The notes: generated by a model from the sequence alone, not told the origin. Positions 12,600 through 22,743 are shown, counted from the first letter of the stretch. The stretch is DNA of 41,010 nucleotides from Clostridiales bacterium (GCA_022772585.1 JALEZN010000040.1:1-41010); one strand, 5' to 3'. Translations and numbers: made by a program.

Positions 12600-13592
12600 A
12601 TGTACTATATCGAAAGTCCCAGCCACGATCCTCATTTCAATCTGGCTCTGGAACAATATGTTTTTGACCGTCTGGACCGGAGTCACGACTACTTTATGCT
12701 GTGGCAGAACGACAATGCCATCATCGTGGGCAAGCACCAGAACACCATTGGCGAGATCAACTCCGCCTATGTCAAAGAGCATGATATCCAGGTCGTGCGC
12801 CGGCTCTCAGGCGGCGGCGCAGTCTACCATGACCTGGGCAACATCAATTTCACTTTTATCGCGGACACAGGCGACGCCTCCTGTTTTGACTTTTCCACCT
12901 TCTGCCGTCCGGTAGTAAAGGCTCTGCGCAGCATCGGCGTACCTGCCGAGATCAACGGCCGCAACGACATGACTGTGGATGGCAAAAAGTTCTCGGGCAA
13001 CTCCCAGTATATGAAGCAGGGACGCATCATGCACCACGGCACTCTCATGTTCGATTCCGATCTGGAGGTGGTGGGTCAGGCTCTGGCTGTCTCCAGGGAC
13101 AAGATCGCCTCGAAGGGCCTCAAATCGGTGCGCAGCCGCGTGACCAATATCAAGCCCTATGTAAAGCAGGACATCAGCACCGCGGAATTTCTGGCCACTC
13201 TGCGGGACTTCATGTTTGAGGAGTATGATCTCCAGCCCTATCATCTGACCGAGGATGACCTTGATGCTGTCCGCGCCCTCCAGGCGGAGGTCTATGACAC
13301 CTGGGAATGGAATTTCGGCCGCTCCCCCGCTTATCAGATGTGCAAGGAGCGCCGGGTGGAGGGCTGCGGCAAGCTGGAGATCCATATGGATGTGGCCCGC
13401 GGCGGCGTCATTACTGCCCTCTCCTTCTTTGGAGACTATTTTGGAAACGGCGACAGCACCGAGCTGGCCCAGCGGCTCATCGGCCAGCCGTTGGAGGAGG
13501 GCGCCCTCCGCGCCGCCCTGGAGGGAGTCTCCATCAACGACTACTTCAGCCGGATGGATCTGGACACCTTCCTCTCCATCCTGCTCCAGTGA
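12600..13592 (+). CDS. lplA: Lipoate-protein ligase A
   Basis: A 330-residue enzyme that activates lipoate with ATP and attaches it to Lys of lipoyl domains (2-oxoacid dehydrogenases or glycine cleavage H protein). The start is ATG 12600 (MYYIESPSHDPHFNLALEQY) with AGAAGG upstream; the frame is open further upstream but lacks a site and crosses the promoter. Hallmarks are NDNAIIVGKHQNT, RRLSGGGAVYHDLGNINF, the catalytic-loop GRNDMTVDGKKFSGNSQY, and HHGTLMFDSDL. The C-terminal accessory domain (about 250-330) is present, so it is the complete ligase and not LipB or LipM. Its presence implies that the organism salvages lipoate and has a lipoylated enzyme elsewhere. Confidence 0.94.
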   Translation: MYYIESPSHDPHFNLALEQYVFDRLDRSHDYFMLWQNDNAIIVGKHQNTIGEINSAYVKEHDIQVVRRLSGGGAVYHDLGNINFTFIADTGDASCFDFSTFCRPVVKALRSIGVPAEINGRNDMTVDGKKFSGNSQYMKQGRIMHHGTLMFDSDLEVVGQALAVSRDKIASKGLKSVRSRVTNIKPYVKQDISTAEFLATLRDFMFEEYDLQPYHLTEDDLDAVRALQAEVYDTWEWNFGRSPAYQMCKERRVEGCGKLEIHMDVARGGVITALSFFGDYFGNGDSTELAQRLIGQPLEEGALRAALEGVSINDYFSRMDLDTFLSILLQ

Positions 13593-13615
13593 GCATCCCG
13601 CCCTCAATGAAAGCA

Positions 13616-13649
13616 AAAATCCCCTGCCGGCAAGCCGGCAGGGGATTTT
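13616..13649. terminator. Bidirectional terminator between lplA and rplQ
   Basis: AAAATCCCCTGCCGGC and its exact reverse complement form a 16-bp stem with an AA centre (some loop bases will open). T-runs lie on both strands, so it ends lplA on the plus strand and the alpha operon on the minus strand. Confidence 0.93.
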
Positions 13650-13657
13650 GTTCGGTA

Positions 13658-14008
13658 TTACACCAACTGGACGATCGCCATCTCGGCGGCGTCGCCGCGG
13701 CGGGGCCCGATCTTCACGATGCGGGTATAACCGCCGTTGCGGTCGGCATACTTGGGGCCGATCTCGTCAAACAGCTTCTTGGCCACGTCCTCCTTGGTGA
13801 TGAAGGACAGCGCCTGACGGTAGGAAGCCAGATTGGCCTTCTTGGACAGGGTGATCATCTTCTCAGCCATGGGGGCGACTTCCTTGGCGCGGCTCAGGGT
13901 GGTCTTGATCTGGCCGTTCTCCAGCAGGTAGGTGGTCATGGCGCGGAGCATGGCCATACGCTGATCGGTGGGACGGCCCAGCTTACGATATCCGGACATG
14001 TGAGTCAA
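13658..14008 (-). CDS. rplQ: 50S ribosomal protein L17
   Basis: A 116-residue large-subunit protein that sits near the exit tunnel. The start [20 protein letters not shown] is the conserved L17 N-terminus, and the end [11 protein letters not shown] is also typical. It is the last gene of the alpha operon and is followed by the bidirectional terminator. The usual following genes in many Firmicutes (ecf transporter, truA, rplM-rpsI) are absent here; lplA converges instead. AGGAGTT lies upstream of the ATG. Confidence 0.96.
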   Translation of the reverse strand: MTHMSGYRKLGRPTDQRMAMLRAMTTYLLENGQIKTTLSRAKEVAPMAEKMITLSKKANLASYRQALSFITKEDVAKKLFDEIGPKYADRNGGYTRIVKIGPRRGDAAEMAIVQLV

Positions 14009-14175
14009 CTCCTAACGGTATTTCGCGCGGCGAAATCCAGTGTAAATTCGTCCTGAAGAGCTTTTGCTCCTCTGAGAAGCGCCGGGCTCTGGGCCCGGCA
14101 TCGCCTGGGCGTATCCGGGAGGGGACGTTACATGCCCCCGGACTGCTTCTCTGCACGGCGGGCGCAGCCGCCGGT
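14009..14175 (-). other. Structured 167-nt spacer between rpoA and rplQ
   Basis: The transcript can form several hairpins: GCCGGGC/GCCCGGC, GAGGAGC/GCTCTTC with a short A-rich loop, and ATTTCGC/GCGAAAT just before the rplQ site. No T-runs follow, so this is not a terminator. It may be an RNA-stability or L17 control element. Confidence 0.5.
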
Positions 14176-15126
14176 TTAGTTGTTCTCCTCGCTGGCCAGG
14201 CTCAGGCCCATCATCGCCAGCTTATTGATGACCTCTTCCAGGGACTTGCGGCCCAGGTTGCGGACCTTCATCATCTCGTCCTCAGTCTTGGAGATCAAGT
14301 CCTCGACGGTATTGATGTTGGCGCGCTTGAGGCAGTTGAAGGAACGGACGGAGAGGTCCAGCTCCTCAATGGTCAGCTCCAGCACCTTATCCCGGGGCTC
14401 CATCGCCTTCTCTACCACTGTGGCCTTGGAACCCATGGTCTCACTCAGGTCGGTAAAGAGGACGAAGTGGTCGCAGAGGATACGGGCGCCCAGGCTGACC
14501 GCGTCCCGGGCAGTAATGGTACCGTTGGTCCATACTTCCAAGGTCAGCTTGTCGAAGTCGGTGAGGTCACGCACACGGGTGTTCTCCACCGTGTAGTTGA
14601 CCTTCCGCACCGGGGTGTAGATGGAATCCACCGGGATGAGCCCGATCACCGTCTGAGCCGGCTTGTTCCGGTCGGCAGGCACATAACCGCGTCCGTGAGA
14701 GAGCGTGAGCTCCATGTTCAGACTGGCGTCTGCGCCCAGGGTGGCGATGTGCAGCTCGGGGTTGAGGATCTCGACCTCACCGTCGGCCTTGATGTCGCCG
14801 GCCGTGACCTCACACTCGCCGCTGGCCTCGATATAGACGGTCTTGACGCCTTCGCAATGAAGCTTTGCAATGATATTCTTCACGTTGAGGACGATCTCGG
14901 TCACATCTTCCTTGATGCCGGGGATGGTGGTAAACTCGTGCTGCACACCTGCGATCTTGATGGATGTGACCGCGGTGCCGGGCAGGGAAGAGAGCAGGAT
15001 ACGGCGCAGGGAGTTACCCAGCGTGGTGCCGTAACCCCGCTCCAGGGGCTCGACCACGTACTTGCCGTAGGAGCCGTCACCAGGATTCTCCACACATTCG
15101 ATGCGCGGCTTCTCGATTTCTACCAT
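14176..15126 (-). CDS. rpoA: DNA-directed RNA polymerase subunit alpha
   Basis: A 316-residue subunit that starts polymerase assembly and contacts promoter UP elements and activators. The N-terminal dimerisation domain shows [20 protein letters not shown]-like sequence (here starting [11 protein letters not shown]) and the insert domain. The C-terminal domain carries the helix-hairpin-helix region with [20 protein letters not shown] and [11 protein letters not shown]. Length is normal. AAGGAGGGTAACAC precedes the ATG. A strong hairpin (15147-15170) lies just upstream. Confidence 0.97.
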   Translation of the reverse strand: MVEIEKPRIECVENPGDGSYGKYVVEPLERGYGTTLGNSLRRILLSSLPGTAVTSIKIAGVQHEFTTIPGIKEDVTEIVLNVKNIIAKLHCEGVKTVYIEASGECEVTAGDIKADGEVEILNPELHIATLGADASLNMELTLSHGRGYVPADRNKPAQTVIGLIPVDSIYTPVRKVNYTVENTRVRDLTDFDKLTLEVWTNGTITARDAVSLGARILCDHFVLFTDLSETMGSKATVVEKAMEPRDKVLELTIEELDLSVRSFNCLKRANINTVEDLISKTEDEMMKVRNLGRKSLEEVINKLAMMGLSLASEENN

Positions 15127-15146
15127 GTGTTACCCTCCTTTTCGCA

Positions 15147-15170
15147 GCGGCGGGCCGGGCAGCCCGCCGC
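15147..15170 (-). other. Hairpin just before rpoA
   Basis: GCGGCGGGC and GCCCGCCGC form a 9-bp all-GC stem with a 6-nt loop, a few bases upstream of the rpoA ribosome binding site. It has no T-run. It could be an RNA processing or translational control site at the ribosomal-protein to polymerase junction. Confidence 0.6.
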
Positions 15171-15211
15171 CTGGTATTACAGCTCACCAATAATCGAGGG
15201 TACGCTCTCTC

Positions 15212-15841
15212 TTACTTGGAGTACAGCTCGACGATCAGGTGCTCCTCGATGGGCAGATCGATATCGTCCCGGGCGGGGAGCGCCACCACCTTGGCAGTCA
15301 GGCTGTTCTTGTCGAAGTCCAGCCACTTGGGCACGGCGCGGGAGCCGTTGGCCTCCAGAGAAGCCTTGAACTTCTCCAGGCTGCGGCTGCCCTCCTTCAG
15401 GGCAATGACCTCGCCGGGCTTGACCAGGTAAGAGGGGATGTCCACACGGTGGCCATTGATGGTGAAGTGGCCGTGACGCACTAGCTGGCGGGCCTCAGGA
15501 CGGCTCATGGCGAAGCCCAGACGGTAGATGACGTTGTCCAGGCGGGTCTCCAGGATGGAGAGCAGGTTGTCGCCGGTCACGCCCTTGCGGTTGGCGGCCA
15601 TCTCATAGTACTTGGAGAACTGGCTCTCCAGCACGCCGTAGTAGCGGCGGGCCTTCTGCTTCTCGCGCAGCTGCATGCCGTACTCGGAGAGCTTCTTGGT
15701 GCGGCCCTGGTTGTGCATGCCGGGCGCGAAGGGACGGCGCTCGATGGCGCACTTGTCGGTATAGCAGCGGTCGCCCTTCAGGAAGAGCTTCTGGCCCTCC
15801 CGGCGGCACTGGCGGCAAACTGCTCCAGTATATCTAGCCAT
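15212..15841 (-). CDS. rpsD: 30S ribosomal protein S4
   Basis: A 209-residue primary 16S rRNA-binding protein and early assembly factor. The N-terminus has a four-Cys set (CRQCRREG and CYTDKC), so this is the zinc-binding C+ form. The S4 RNA-binding motif ([20 protein letters not shown] region) is intact. In many bacteria S4 represses its own operon. The start ATG 15841 follows an AAGGAGGAAC site, 21 bp after rpsK. Confidence 0.97.
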   Translation of the reverse strand: MARYTGAVCRQCRREGQKLFLKGDRCYTDKCAIERRPFAPGMHNQGRTKKLSEYGMQLREKQKARRYYGVLESQFSKYYEMAANRKGVTGDNLLSILETRLDNVIYRLGFAMSRPEARQLVRHGHFTINGHRVDIPSYLVKPGEVIALKEGSRSLEKFKASLEANGSRAVPKWLDFDKNSLTAKVVALPARDDIDLPIEEHLIVELYSK

Positions 15842-15862
15842 ATTCTAGTTCCTCCTTAACTC

Positions 15863-16267
15863 TTACACGCGGCGGCGCTTGGGCGGACGGCAGCCGTTGT
15901 GGGGAACGGGGGTCACGTCCTTGATCAGGGTGACCTCCAGACCCACGGCCTGCAGCGCGCGGATGGCGGCCTCACGGCCGGCGCCGGGGCCCTTCACGTA
16001 GACCTCAACGGTCTTCAGGCCGTGCTCCATGGCAGCCTTGGCGGCAGTCTCGGCGGCGGTCTGGGCGGCGAAGGGAGTGGACTTACGGGAACCGCGGAAG
16101 CCCAGGCCGCCGGAGGAGGCCCAGGACAGGGCGTTGCCGCCCATATCGGTCACGGTGACCATAGTATTGTTGAAGGAGGAGCGGATATGCACCTGGCCCT
16201 TCTCCACGTTCTTGCGCTCGCGGCGCTTGCGGATTACTTTCTTACCCTTGGTATTTGCAGCAGCCAT
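15863..16267 (-). CDS. rpsK: 30S ribosomal protein S11
   Basis: A 134-residue protein of the 30S platform at the mRNA exit. Typical sequence includes [20 protein letters not shown] and [20 protein letters not shown], with the basic C-terminus [12 protein letters not shown]. The gene is in its normal alpha-operon place between rpsM and rpsD, with an AAGGAGGGA site. Confidence 0.97.
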   Translation of the reverse strand: MAAANTKGKKVIRKRRERKNVEKGQVHIRSSFNNTMVTVTDMGGNALSWASSGGLGFRGSRKSTPFAAQTAAETAAKAAMEHGLKTVEVYVKGPGAGREAAIRALQAVGLEVTLIKDVTPVPHNGCRPPKRRRV

Positions 16268-16280
16268 GTTCTATCCCTCC

Positions 16281-16649
16281 TTACTTCTTCTTGTTGGCGA
16301 CCGTGCGCTTGGGACCCTTGCGGGTACGGGCGTTGGTCTTGCTGCGCTGTCCGCGGACAGGCAGACCCTTGCGGTGGCGGATGCCGCGGTAGCAGCCGAT
16401 CTCGGTCAGGCGCTTGATGTCCATCGCCACATCGCGGCGGAGGTCGCCTTCCACAGTGTAGTTGTGCGCGATGCACTCGCGCAGCTTGGCCTCGTCCTCG
16501 TCGGTGAGGTCCTTCACGCGGGTGTCGGGGTTGATACCGGTCTCGGCCAGGATCTTGTTGGCGCTGGTGCGCCCGATGCCAAAGATATAGGTAAGGCCGA
16601 TCTCAACGCGCTTATCCTTCGGCAGATCAATGCCAGCAATACGTGCCAT
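16281..16649 (-). CDS. rpsM: 30S ribosomal protein S13
   Basis: A 122-residue protein of the 30S head that contacts the P-site tRNA and the 50S bridge. It starts [20 protein letters not shown] and has the conserved [20 protein letters not shown] and the basic tail KRTVANKKK. Length and place are normal. Confidence 0.97.
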   Translation of the reverse strand: MARIAGIDLPKDKRVEIGLTYIFGIGRTSANKILAETGINPDTRVKDLTDEDEAKLRECIAHNYTVEGDLRRDVAMDIKRLTEIGCYRGIRHRKGLPVRGQRSKTNARTRKGPKRTVANKKK

Positions 16650-16668
16650 ACTGTTTCAGCACCTCCAA

Positions 16669-16881
<213 letters not shown>

Positions 16882-17100
16882 TTATTTCGATCTCCAGGTG
16901 ATTCTTCCCCGGGTCAGATCATAGGGGGACATCTGAACGGTGACCTTATCACCGGGCAGGATGCGGATGAAATTCATGCGCAGCTTCCCGGAGATATGCG
17001 CCAGAATGATGTGGCCGTTTCCGATGTCCACGTGGAACGTGGTGTTGGGAAGGGACTCAACCACGACGCCCTCCACTTCGATCATATCGTCTTTTGCCAA
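16882..17100 (-). CDS. infA: Translation initiation factor IF-1
   Basis: A 72-residue OB-fold factor that binds the 30S A site during initiation. The start is TTG at 17100 ([11 protein letters not shown]), decided by AGGAGGG nine bases upstream. The core has [20 protein letters not shown] and [20 protein letters not shown], followed by the last residues RSK. Length is exactly typical. Confidence 0.97.
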   Translation of the reverse strand: MAKDDMIEVEGVVVESLPNTTFHVDIGNGHIILAHISGKLRMNFIRILPGDKVTVQMSPYDLTRGRITWRSK

Positions 17101-17114
17101 AGCGTCATACCCTC

Positions 17115-17387
17115 CTAAACTTCCTCTCGGAAAGCGGCCAGCGCCCTCCTGAGTGCACAGTCGGAAACCTGCTCTCCCATCTGCACGCGCTGAATGACCG
17201 GATTGAGGTAACCGCCCCGGTTCTCCACCGTCAGGTGGGCCAGCTTTTTGCGCTTGGGATGGGCAAATTTCCGTCTCTTCCCGTCTGCCAGAAGCAGGAA
17301 ACCGTCCTGCTGTCCGACGACGCAGAAGAGGCCGCCCTTGTCACGGCCGGCGGCGGAGCGAACGATCCAACCGACACAGTCGTACAT
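17115..17387 (-). CDS. KOW-domain RNA-binding protein (ribosomal L14e-like)
   Basis: A 90-residue small basic protein. The N-terminal half has a KOW-like strand pattern: [19 protein letters not shown], then [13 protein letters not shown]. The middle is very basic ([10 protein letters not shown]). The C-terminal 30 residues contain a Cys and an amphipathic helix. Clostridia commonly carry a gene of this kind between map and infA, and it resembles archaeal/eukaryotic L14e and L6e/L27e KOW proteins. Its function is not established; a ribosome or rRNA role is likely from context. It starts five bases after the map stop, so translation is coupled. Confidence 0.85.
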   Translation of the reverse strand: MYDCVGWIVRSAAGRDKGGLFCVVGQQDGFLLLADGKRRKFAHPKRKKLAHLTVENRGGYLNPVIQRVQMGEQVSDCALRRALAAFREEV

Positions 17388-17392
17388 GGGCT

Positions 17393-18151
17393 CTACTCTC
17401 CGGGACAGGTGAGCACTTCCGGCTCCCCGTCGGTGATGAGGATCGTGTTCTCATAGTGCGCGGCCAGACTTCCGTCCGCCGTCACGGTGGTCCACTTGTC
17501 TTTCAGGACCTTGACGCGCCAGTCACCGGCACACACCATGGGCTCCACGGCGATGGTCATGCCGGCCTGGAGCCGGGGGCCATGGCCGGCGGGGCCAAAG
17601 TTCGGGACTTCCGGAGCCTCGTGGAGCTTCATGCCCACGCCGTGGCCCACAAAGTCCCGCACCACCGAGCAGCCGTTTGCTTCCACATACTGCTGCACGG
17701 CGTGGGAGATGTCATACACGCGGTTACCCGTCCGGGCCATCTTGATCCCCTCCCAGAAGCTCTGCTCAGTGACGTCGATGAGCCTTTGGGCCTCAGGGCT
17801 GATGGTCCCGCAGGGGAAGGTGGCGGCACAGTCGCCGTGGAAGCCGCCGATATAGGCGCCCACGTCGATGCTGACGATATCTCCCTCCTGGAGCCTGCGG
17901 TGGTCCGGGATGCCGTGGATGACCACATCGTTGATCGAGATGCAGGCAGAACCGGGAAACCCGCCGTAGCCCAGGAAGGAGGGCTTGGCGCCCTTGCTCT
18001 CGATGAACTTGCGCACCGCGGTGTCGATCTCCAGAGTAGAAACGCCGGGTCGGACCATGGAACCGGCCAGTGCGCGGGCCTGAGCGGTGATCCGCCCGGC
18101 CTTGCGCATCAGGTCGATCTCACGGGGGGACTTAAGGGATATCATATCCAT
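17393..18151 (-). CDS. map: Methionine aminopeptidase, type I
   Basis: A 252-residue metalloprotease that removes the initiator Met from nascent proteins. Metal ligands are visible: IDVGAYIGGFHGDCAATF supplies two Asp, VGHGVG supplies His, and AVEPMV and HYENTILI supply Glu. The substrate His is in VVIHGIP. Length is that of the plain type Ia enzyme without the SH3-like N-terminal extension. It starts five bases after the adk stop, in the common order secY-adk-map-infA. Confidence 0.96.
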   Translation of the reverse strand: MDMISLKSPREIDLMRKAGRITAQARALAGSMVRPGVSTLEIDTAVRKFIESKGAKPSFLGYGGFPGSACISINDVVIHGIPDHRRLQEGDIVSIDVGAYIGGFHGDCAATFPCGTISPEAQRLIDVTEQSFWEGIKMARTGNRVYDISHAVQQYVEANGCSVVRDFVGHGVGMKLHEAPEVPNFGPAGHGPRLQAGMTIAVEPMVCAGDWRVKVLKDKWTTVTADGSLAAHYENTILITDGEPEVLTCPGE

Positions 18152-18156
18152 TTAAG

Positions 18157-18789
18157 TCACTTCCCCAGCAGTTCCATAATGGCCTGGTTGGTCTCCTCGA
18201 TACCGCCCTTGTCGGGCACGGTCTTGAGGATCCCCTTGGCCTGATAGTAGCTCTTGAGAGGCTCGGTCTCCTTGTGATAGACCTCCAGACGGTGCCGGAC
18301 GGTCTCGGGCAGGTCGTCCTTGCGCTGCTCCAGCGCGCCGCCGCACTTGTCGCACACGCCCTCCGCCTTGGGAGGAGCGGCTACGATGTGGTAGGTGGCG
18401 CCGCAGGCAGGGCAAGTACGGCGGCCTGTCATACGGGCCTCAATGACGCTGTCCTCAATCTCCAGAGAGAGGACACAGTCAAACCGGATGCCATGGGCGT
18501 CCATGGCTTCGGCCTGGGCGATGGTACGGGGCACGCCGTCCAGGATATAGCCGTCCGCGCAGTCATCCGCGGCCAGCCGCTCCTGAATGATCCCGATGAT
18601 CACCTCATCGGGCACCAGCTTGCCGGCGTCCATATACTCTTTCGCCTTCAGACCCACGGGGGTACCGTTCTTCACGGCGGCGCGGAGGATGTTGCCGGTG
18701 GAGATGGTGGGGATGCCCAACTTCTTGCTGATGATCTCAGCCTGGGTTCCTTTGCCGGCGCCGGGAGCGCCCAACAGGATCAGCTTCAT
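18157..18789 (-). CDS. adk: Adenylate kinase (zinc-LID form)
   Basis: A 210-residue enzyme that interconverts ATP + AMP and two ADP. The P-loop is [12 protein letters not shown]. The LID holds CPACG and CDKCG, four Cys that bind zinc, as in Gram-positive long-form enzymes. The start chosen is ATG 18789 (MKLILLG), with GAGGTG nine bases upstream; a GTG four codons earlier overlaps that site. It lies between secY and map. Confidence 0.96.
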   Translation of the reverse strand: MKLILLGAPGAGKGTQAEIISKKLGIPTISTGNILRAAVKNGTPVGLKAKEYMDAGKLVPDEVIIGIIQERLAADDCADGYILDGVPRTIAQAEAMDAHGIRFDCVLSLEIEDSVIEARMTGRRTCPACGATYHIVAAPPKAEGVCDKCGGALEQRKDDLPETVRHRLEVYHKETEPLKSYYQAKGILKTVPDKGGIEETNQAIMELLGK

Positions 18790-18807
18790 AGCCTTACACA
18801 CCTCGAA

Positions 18808-20103
18808 TTACTCAAGGAAACCCTTGTAGTGCCGCATGAGCATCTGGGCCTCCATAGCCTTCACGGTCTCCAGGGCCACGCCCACCACGATGATGACAGA
18901 GGTGCCGCCGATGGCCAGAGCGCTGCTGCCCAGCAGAGCGCCGGTCACAATGGGCACGATGGCCACGATGGACAGGTAGATGGCGCCGAAGAAGGTGATC
19001 TTACCCAGGACCTTCTGGATGAAATCAGCGGTAGGCTTGCCGGGACGGAAGCCGGGAACGAAGCCGCCGTTCTTCTTCAGGTTGTTGGCAACCTCGATGG
19101 GGTTGAACTGCATCGTGGAGTAGAAGTAGCTGAAGCCAAGGATCAGCAGGAAATACACCACGATATAGAAGACGCCGGTGGTGTCAAAGAACCGCAGGAA
19201 CGCACCGCCGAAGCCCTCGCTGTCCTTGGTCACGCCGGTGAAAGCCGCGATGGTGGCGGGCAGGCTGGCAATGGCCTGGGCGAAGATGATGGGCAGCACG
19301 CCGGTCATATTCACCTTCAGGGGCAGGTGGCTGGACTGGCCGCCGTACATCTTCCGGCCCACCACGCGCTTGGCGTACTGGACAGGGATGCGGCGCTCGG
19401 CATTGTTGATGAACACGATGAAGACCACCATGGCCAGCATGCCGATCACGATCAGAGGAATGGCCCACACGGGCAGGGTCTTGGTCACCACACCCTGGTA
19501 CGCGCTCAGGATCATGCTGGGCACGCGGGACAGGATGCCGGCGAACAGGATGATGGAAATGCCGTTGCCGATGCCGGACTCGGTGATCTGCTCACCCAGC
19601 CACATAACAAAGGCGGAGCCGGCGGTAAAGGTCAGGATGATCACGATGGCGGCCCACACATCGGGAACGCCGGTGGTGTCCAGCACACCGTAATTCTTGG
19701 CCAGGGTGTAGTAGCCGAAGCCCTGCAGCAGGGCAATGGCCACGGTGACGTAGCGGGTGATGGCCGCGATCTTCTTGCGTCCCTCCTCGCCGCCTTCCTT
19801 CTGGAGGCGCTCCAGAGCGGGGATGGCGACGGTCAGCAGCTGCACGATGATGGAGCTGTTGATATAGGGCTGTACGCCTAGGGCAAAAATGGTGGCGTTA
19901 GCAAAGGCGGTACCGTTCATGGCGCCCAGCAGGCCGAAGATGGTGCCGCTCATCACATTCATCTGAGCGGCAAAAGCCCCGCCGTCCACAAAGGGAACAG
20001 GGACCGCGGAACCCAGCCGGAAGATCAACAGCGCAAAGACAGTGAAGAGGAGCTTCTTACGCAGCTCAGGAATCTTCCAGGCGTTGCGTACAGTCTCAAT
20101 CAC
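18808..20103 (-). CDS. secY: Protein translocase subunit SecY
   Basis: A 431-residue channel protein with ten expected membrane helices. The N-terminus IRNAW-type sequence (here ETVRNAWKIPELRKKLLFT) and the plug-region sequence MSGTIFGLLGAMNG are typical. The cytoplasmic loop GFVPGFRPGKPTADFIQKVL precedes the last helices. It exports, among others, the TasA-like proteins found at the left of this window. The start directly abuts the rplO stop (20104). Confidence 0.97.
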   Translation of the reverse strand: MIETVRNAWKIPELRKKLLFTVFALLIFRLGSAVPVPFVDGGAFAAQMNVMSGTIFGLLGAMNGTAFANATIFALGVQPYINSSIIVQLLTVAIPALERLQKEGGEEGRKKIAAITRYVTVAIALLQGFGYYTLAKNYGVLDTTGVPDVWAAIVIILTFTAGSAFVMWLGEQITESGIGNGISIILFAGILSRVPSMILSAYQGVVTKTLPVWAIPLIVIGMLAMVVFIVFINNAERRIPVQYAKRVVGRKMYGGQSSHLPLKVNMTGVLPIIFAQAIASLPATIAAFTGVTKDSEGFGGAFLRFFDTTGVFYIVVYFLLILGFSYFYSTMQFNPIEVANNLKKNGGFVPGFRPGKPTADFIQKVLGKITFFGAIYLSIVAIVPIVTGALLGSSALAIGGTSVIIVVGVALETVKAMEAQMLMRHYKGFLE

Positions 20104-20544
20104 TTAGATCACCTCGTACTTTCCACCCGCCGCAACGATCTTCTCCTTTGCGGAGGCGGAGAAAGCGGAGGCACGGACGGTCAGCTTCTTGTTCAGGGTG
20201 CCGTTGCCCAGGATCTTCACGCCATGCTCACACTTGGAGAGGATACCCTTCTCCATCAGATCGCAGACGTTAACAGTGGCGCCGTCCTCAAACTTGTTGA
20301 GGGCGGAGACGTTGATGGCCTCCAGCCGCTCAGCAAAGATGTTGTTGAAGCCGCGCTTGGGCAGACGACGGGACAGAGGCATCTGGCCGCCTTCGAAGCC
20401 CACGCGGACGCCGCCGCCGGAGCGGGCCCACTGGCCCTTCTGGCCGCGGCCGGCGGTGGTGCCGTTACCGGAACCCTTGCCGCGGCCCTTGCGGAAAGCC
20501 TTCTTCACAGAGCCGGGCGCGGGAGAAAGTTCATGCAGTTTCAT
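20104..20544 (-). CDS. rplO: 50S ribosomal protein L15
   Basis: A 146-residue protein. The start is ATG 20544 ([20 protein letters not shown]) with AAGGAGGTGCGCGAA upstream. A longer reading would overlap rpmD and has no site. The Gly/Arg/Lys-rich extension ([19 protein letters not shown]) penetrates the 50S core. It lies between rpmD and secY. Confidence 0.97.
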   Translation of the reverse strand: MKLHELSPAPGSVKKAFRKGRGKGSGNGTTAGRGQKGQWARSGGGVRVGFEGGQMPLSRRLPKRGFNNIFAERLEAINVSALNKFEDGATVNVCDLMEKGILSKCEHGVKILGNGTLNKKLTVRASAFSASAKEKIVAAGGKYEVI

Positions 20545-20557
20545 TTCGCGCACCTCC

Positions 20558-20740
20558 TTACTTTTCCTCGGTGACCTGCAGCAGGTAGCCGATGTGAGCG
20601 ATCTTGCCGCGGGTGGCGGCATTGTCGGGCTGTACGGTGGTGTCGCCGATCTTACGCAGCCCCAGGGCCTCGGCGGTCGCCTTATGCTTGACGAGGCGGC
20701 CGTTCAGGCTCTTGACCAGCTTGATGTTGATGTTAGCCAT
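20558..20740 (-). CDS. rpmD: 50S ribosomal protein L30
   Basis: A 60-residue protein ([20 protein letters not shown], then [11 protein letters not shown]). Length is normal for the bacterial short form. It lies between rpsE and rplO. Confidence 0.96.
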   Translation of the reverse strand: MANINIKLVKSLNGRLVKHKATAEALGLRKIGDTTVQPDNAATRGKIAHIGYLLQVTEEK

Positions 20741-20755
20741 TTTGGTCGGCCCTCC

Positions 20756-21256
20756 TTAACCTACGATCTCTTCCACGCTCTTGCCGCGGACACGGGCCAC
20801 TTCCTCGGGGCTGCGCAGAGTCTTCAGGCCCTCGAAGGTAGCGGAAACCACGTTCTGCGGATTGTTGGAGCGCAGGCACTTGGCGCGGATATCACGGATA
20901 CCGGCGGCCTCCATGACGGCGCGGACAGGGCCGCCGGCGATGATGCCGGTACCGGGGGCAGCGGGCTTCAGGAGCACGCGGCCGGCGCCGAACTCGCCGA
21001 TGACCTCGTGGGGGATGGTGGTGCCGGAGCGGGTGATGGTAACCATGTTCTTCTTGGCATCCTCAATGCCCTTCCGGATGGCCTCGGGGACCTCGGCGGC
21101 CTTGCCGGTGCCAAAGCCCACGCGGCCCTTCTCGTCGCCCACCACCATCAGAGCGGCGAACTTCATCACGCGGCCGCCCTTGACGGTCTTGGAAACACGG
21201 TTCAGAGCAACGAGCTTCTCGGTGAACTCGCTGGGTTCTCTTTCAAAACGAGCCAT
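20756..21256 (-). CDS. rpsE: 30S ribosomal protein S5
   Basis: A 166-residue protein that lines the mRNA entry channel and affects decoding accuracy. It has the double-stranded RNA-binding N-domain ([20 protein letters not shown]) and the [20 protein letters not shown] segment. The C-domain ([15 protein letters not shown]) is complete. Confidence 0.97.
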   Translation of the reverse strand: MARFEREPSEFTEKLVALNRVSKTVKGGRVMKFAALMVVGDEKGRVGFGTGKAAEVPEAIRKGIEDAKKNMVTITRSGTTIPHEVIGEFGAGRVLLKPAAPGTGIIAGGPVRAVMEAAGIRDIRAKCLRSNNPQNVVSATFEGLKTLRSPEEVARVRGKSVEEIVG

Positions 21257-21274
21257 TTATCTTTTCCTCCTCCC

Positions 21275-21634
21275 TTAGAACTGCAGGCCGCCCTCACGGG
21301 CGCCCTCGGCCAGAGCGGCGACGCGGCCATGGTACACATAGCCGCCGCGGTCAAAGACGACCTCGCTGATGCCGGCGGCCTTGGCGCGCTCGGCCACGAC
21401 CTGGCCCACCTTCTTGGCGGCGTCGGTCTTGGTGCCGTCGCACTCGAAGGCCTTCTCCAGGGAAGAAGCGGAGACCAGAGTCTTGCCGTTCACATCGTCG
21501 ATGATCTGGGCATAGATGTTGGTCTCGCTGCGGAACACGTTGAGACGGGGACGCTCGGGCGTGCCGGAAATTTTCGCACGGACACGCTTATGGCGCTTAA
21601 GCCGCTGCGCCTTGGTATTGGGACGATTGATCAT
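21275..21634 (-). CDS. rplR: 50S ribosomal protein L18
   Basis: A 119-residue 5S rRNA-binding protein. Conserved parts are [20 protein letters not shown] and [20 protein letters not shown] near the end, followed by [19 protein letters not shown] precedes the ATG. Confidence 0.97.
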   Translation of the reverse strand: MINRPNTKAQRLKRHKRVRAKISGTPERPRLNVFRSETNIYAQIIDDVNGKTLVSASSLEKAFECDGTKTDAAKKVGQVVAERAKAAGISEVVFDRGGYVYHGRVAALAEGAREGGLQF

Positions 21635-21648
21635 AGTGGCACACCTCC

Positions 21649-22194
21649 TTATTTCTTCTTGACGCCGGTCTTGCCTTCCTTGCGGCGGATGACCTCGTCA
21701 GTGTATTTGATACCCTTGCCCTTGTAAGGCTCAGGGGGTCTTTTCTCTCTCACCTCAGCGGCGAACTGACCGACCTGCTCCTTGCTGGCGCCGGAGACGA
21801 CGATCTTGTTGGCGCTGGGGGTCTCGATGGTGATGCCCTCGGGGGCTTCCATAAAGACCTGATGGGAGTAACCCAGGTTCATGACCAGCTTCTTGCCCTC
21901 CATGGCAACACGGTAACCGACGCCGTTGACGTCCAGTTCCTTCTTGAAGCCGTCCGTCACGCCCACCACCATATTGTGGATCAGGGTGCGGGTCAGGCCA
22001 TGCAGGCTGCGGTTCTCCTTGGCATCGTTGGGACGGGTGACGAGGATCTCAGCACCCTCCTGCGCGATGTTCATGTTGGGATGGAACGCACGGGTGAGTG
22101 TGCCCTTGGGGCCCTTCATGGTCACGACGTTCCCTTCGATCTTCACGTCCACGCCGGCGGGGATGGAGATCGGCTTTCTTCCGATTCGGCTCAT
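21649..22194 (-). CDS. rplF: 50S ribosomal protein L6
   Basis: A 181-residue protein near the factor-binding site. It starts [20 protein letters not shown] and has two related L6 repeats. The conserved [20 protein letters not shown] is near the C-terminus. Normal length. Confidence 0.97.
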   Translation of the reverse strand: MSRIGRKPISIPAGVDVKIEGNVVTMKGPKGTLTRAFHPNMNIAQEGAEILVTRPNDAKENRSLHGLTRTLIHNMVVGVTDGFKKELDVNGVGYRVAMEGKKLVMNLGYSHQVFMEAPEGITIETPSANKIVVSGASKEQVGQFAAEVREKRPPEPYKGKGIKYTDEVIRRKEGKTGVKKK

Positions 22195-22209
22195 TCTATC
22201 TCCCTCCTC

Positions 22210-22608
22210 TTACCACACGAACGCAAGGACCTCGCCGCCGACATGGGCAGCGCGAGCGGCCTTGTCGGTCATGACGCCCTTGGACGTAGACACGATAGCG
22301 ATACCCAGGCCACGGATGACGCGGGGCAGCTCGTCGGCGCCGGCGTACACACGCAGACCAGGCTTGGACACGCGGCGCAGACCGGAGATGACCTTCTCCT
22401 TACCGGCGCCGTACTTCAGGGTGATGCGGATCACGCCCTGAGTGCCATCGTCAATGAGCTGGAAGTTCTTGATATAGCCTTCATCCAGCAGGATCTGAGC
22501 GATGGACTTCTTCATGTTGGACGCGGGGACGTCCACGGTGTCATGCTTTGCGTTGTTCGCGTTGCGGATCCGGGTCAGCATATCCGCAATGGGGTCGGTA
22601 ATATGCAT
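22210..22608 (-). CDS. rpsH: 30S ribosomal protein S8
   Basis: A 132-residue primary 16S rRNA-binding protein. It starts [20 protein letters not shown] and ends with the [20 protein letters not shown] region, all conserved. In E. coli S8 represses the spc operon by binding its mRNA. Here rpsH is the first gene after an unusual 435-bp break in the operon, with AAAAGGAGGGTAAACTC as its site. Confidence 0.97.
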   Translation of the reverse strand: MHITDPIADMLTRIRNANNAKHDTVDVPASNMKKSIAQILLDEGYIKNFQLIDDGTQGVIRITLKYGAGKEKVISGLRRVSKPGLRVYAGADELPRVIRGLGIAIVSTSKGVMTDKAARAAHVGGEVLAFVW

Positions 22609-22714
22609 GAGTTTACCCTCCTTTTAGAGTTACGGGCCGTGAGAGAGCCCGTTAAGGCGGCAAGGTATCGGAGTTACGCAGGGCTCCGACCTTTTAACCG
22701 TCTGCCAAGGAACT

Positions 22715-22743
22715 ATTATATAGTGAAAAGCCCGCTGTGAAAA
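22715..22743 (-). promoter_or_regulatory. Possible internal promoter before rpsH
   Basis: A perfect TATAAT (22715-22720) is preceded at 17 bp by TTTTCA, a weak match (four of six) to TTGACA. It lies 107 bp before the rpsH start. It would restart transcription after the gap. Confidence 0.45.

Noticed and set aside
18274-19881. 535-codon plus-strand frame opposite adk and secY
   Set aside because: It is rich in His, Gly and Asp as a complement of hydrophobic secY codons; no start site or family features.
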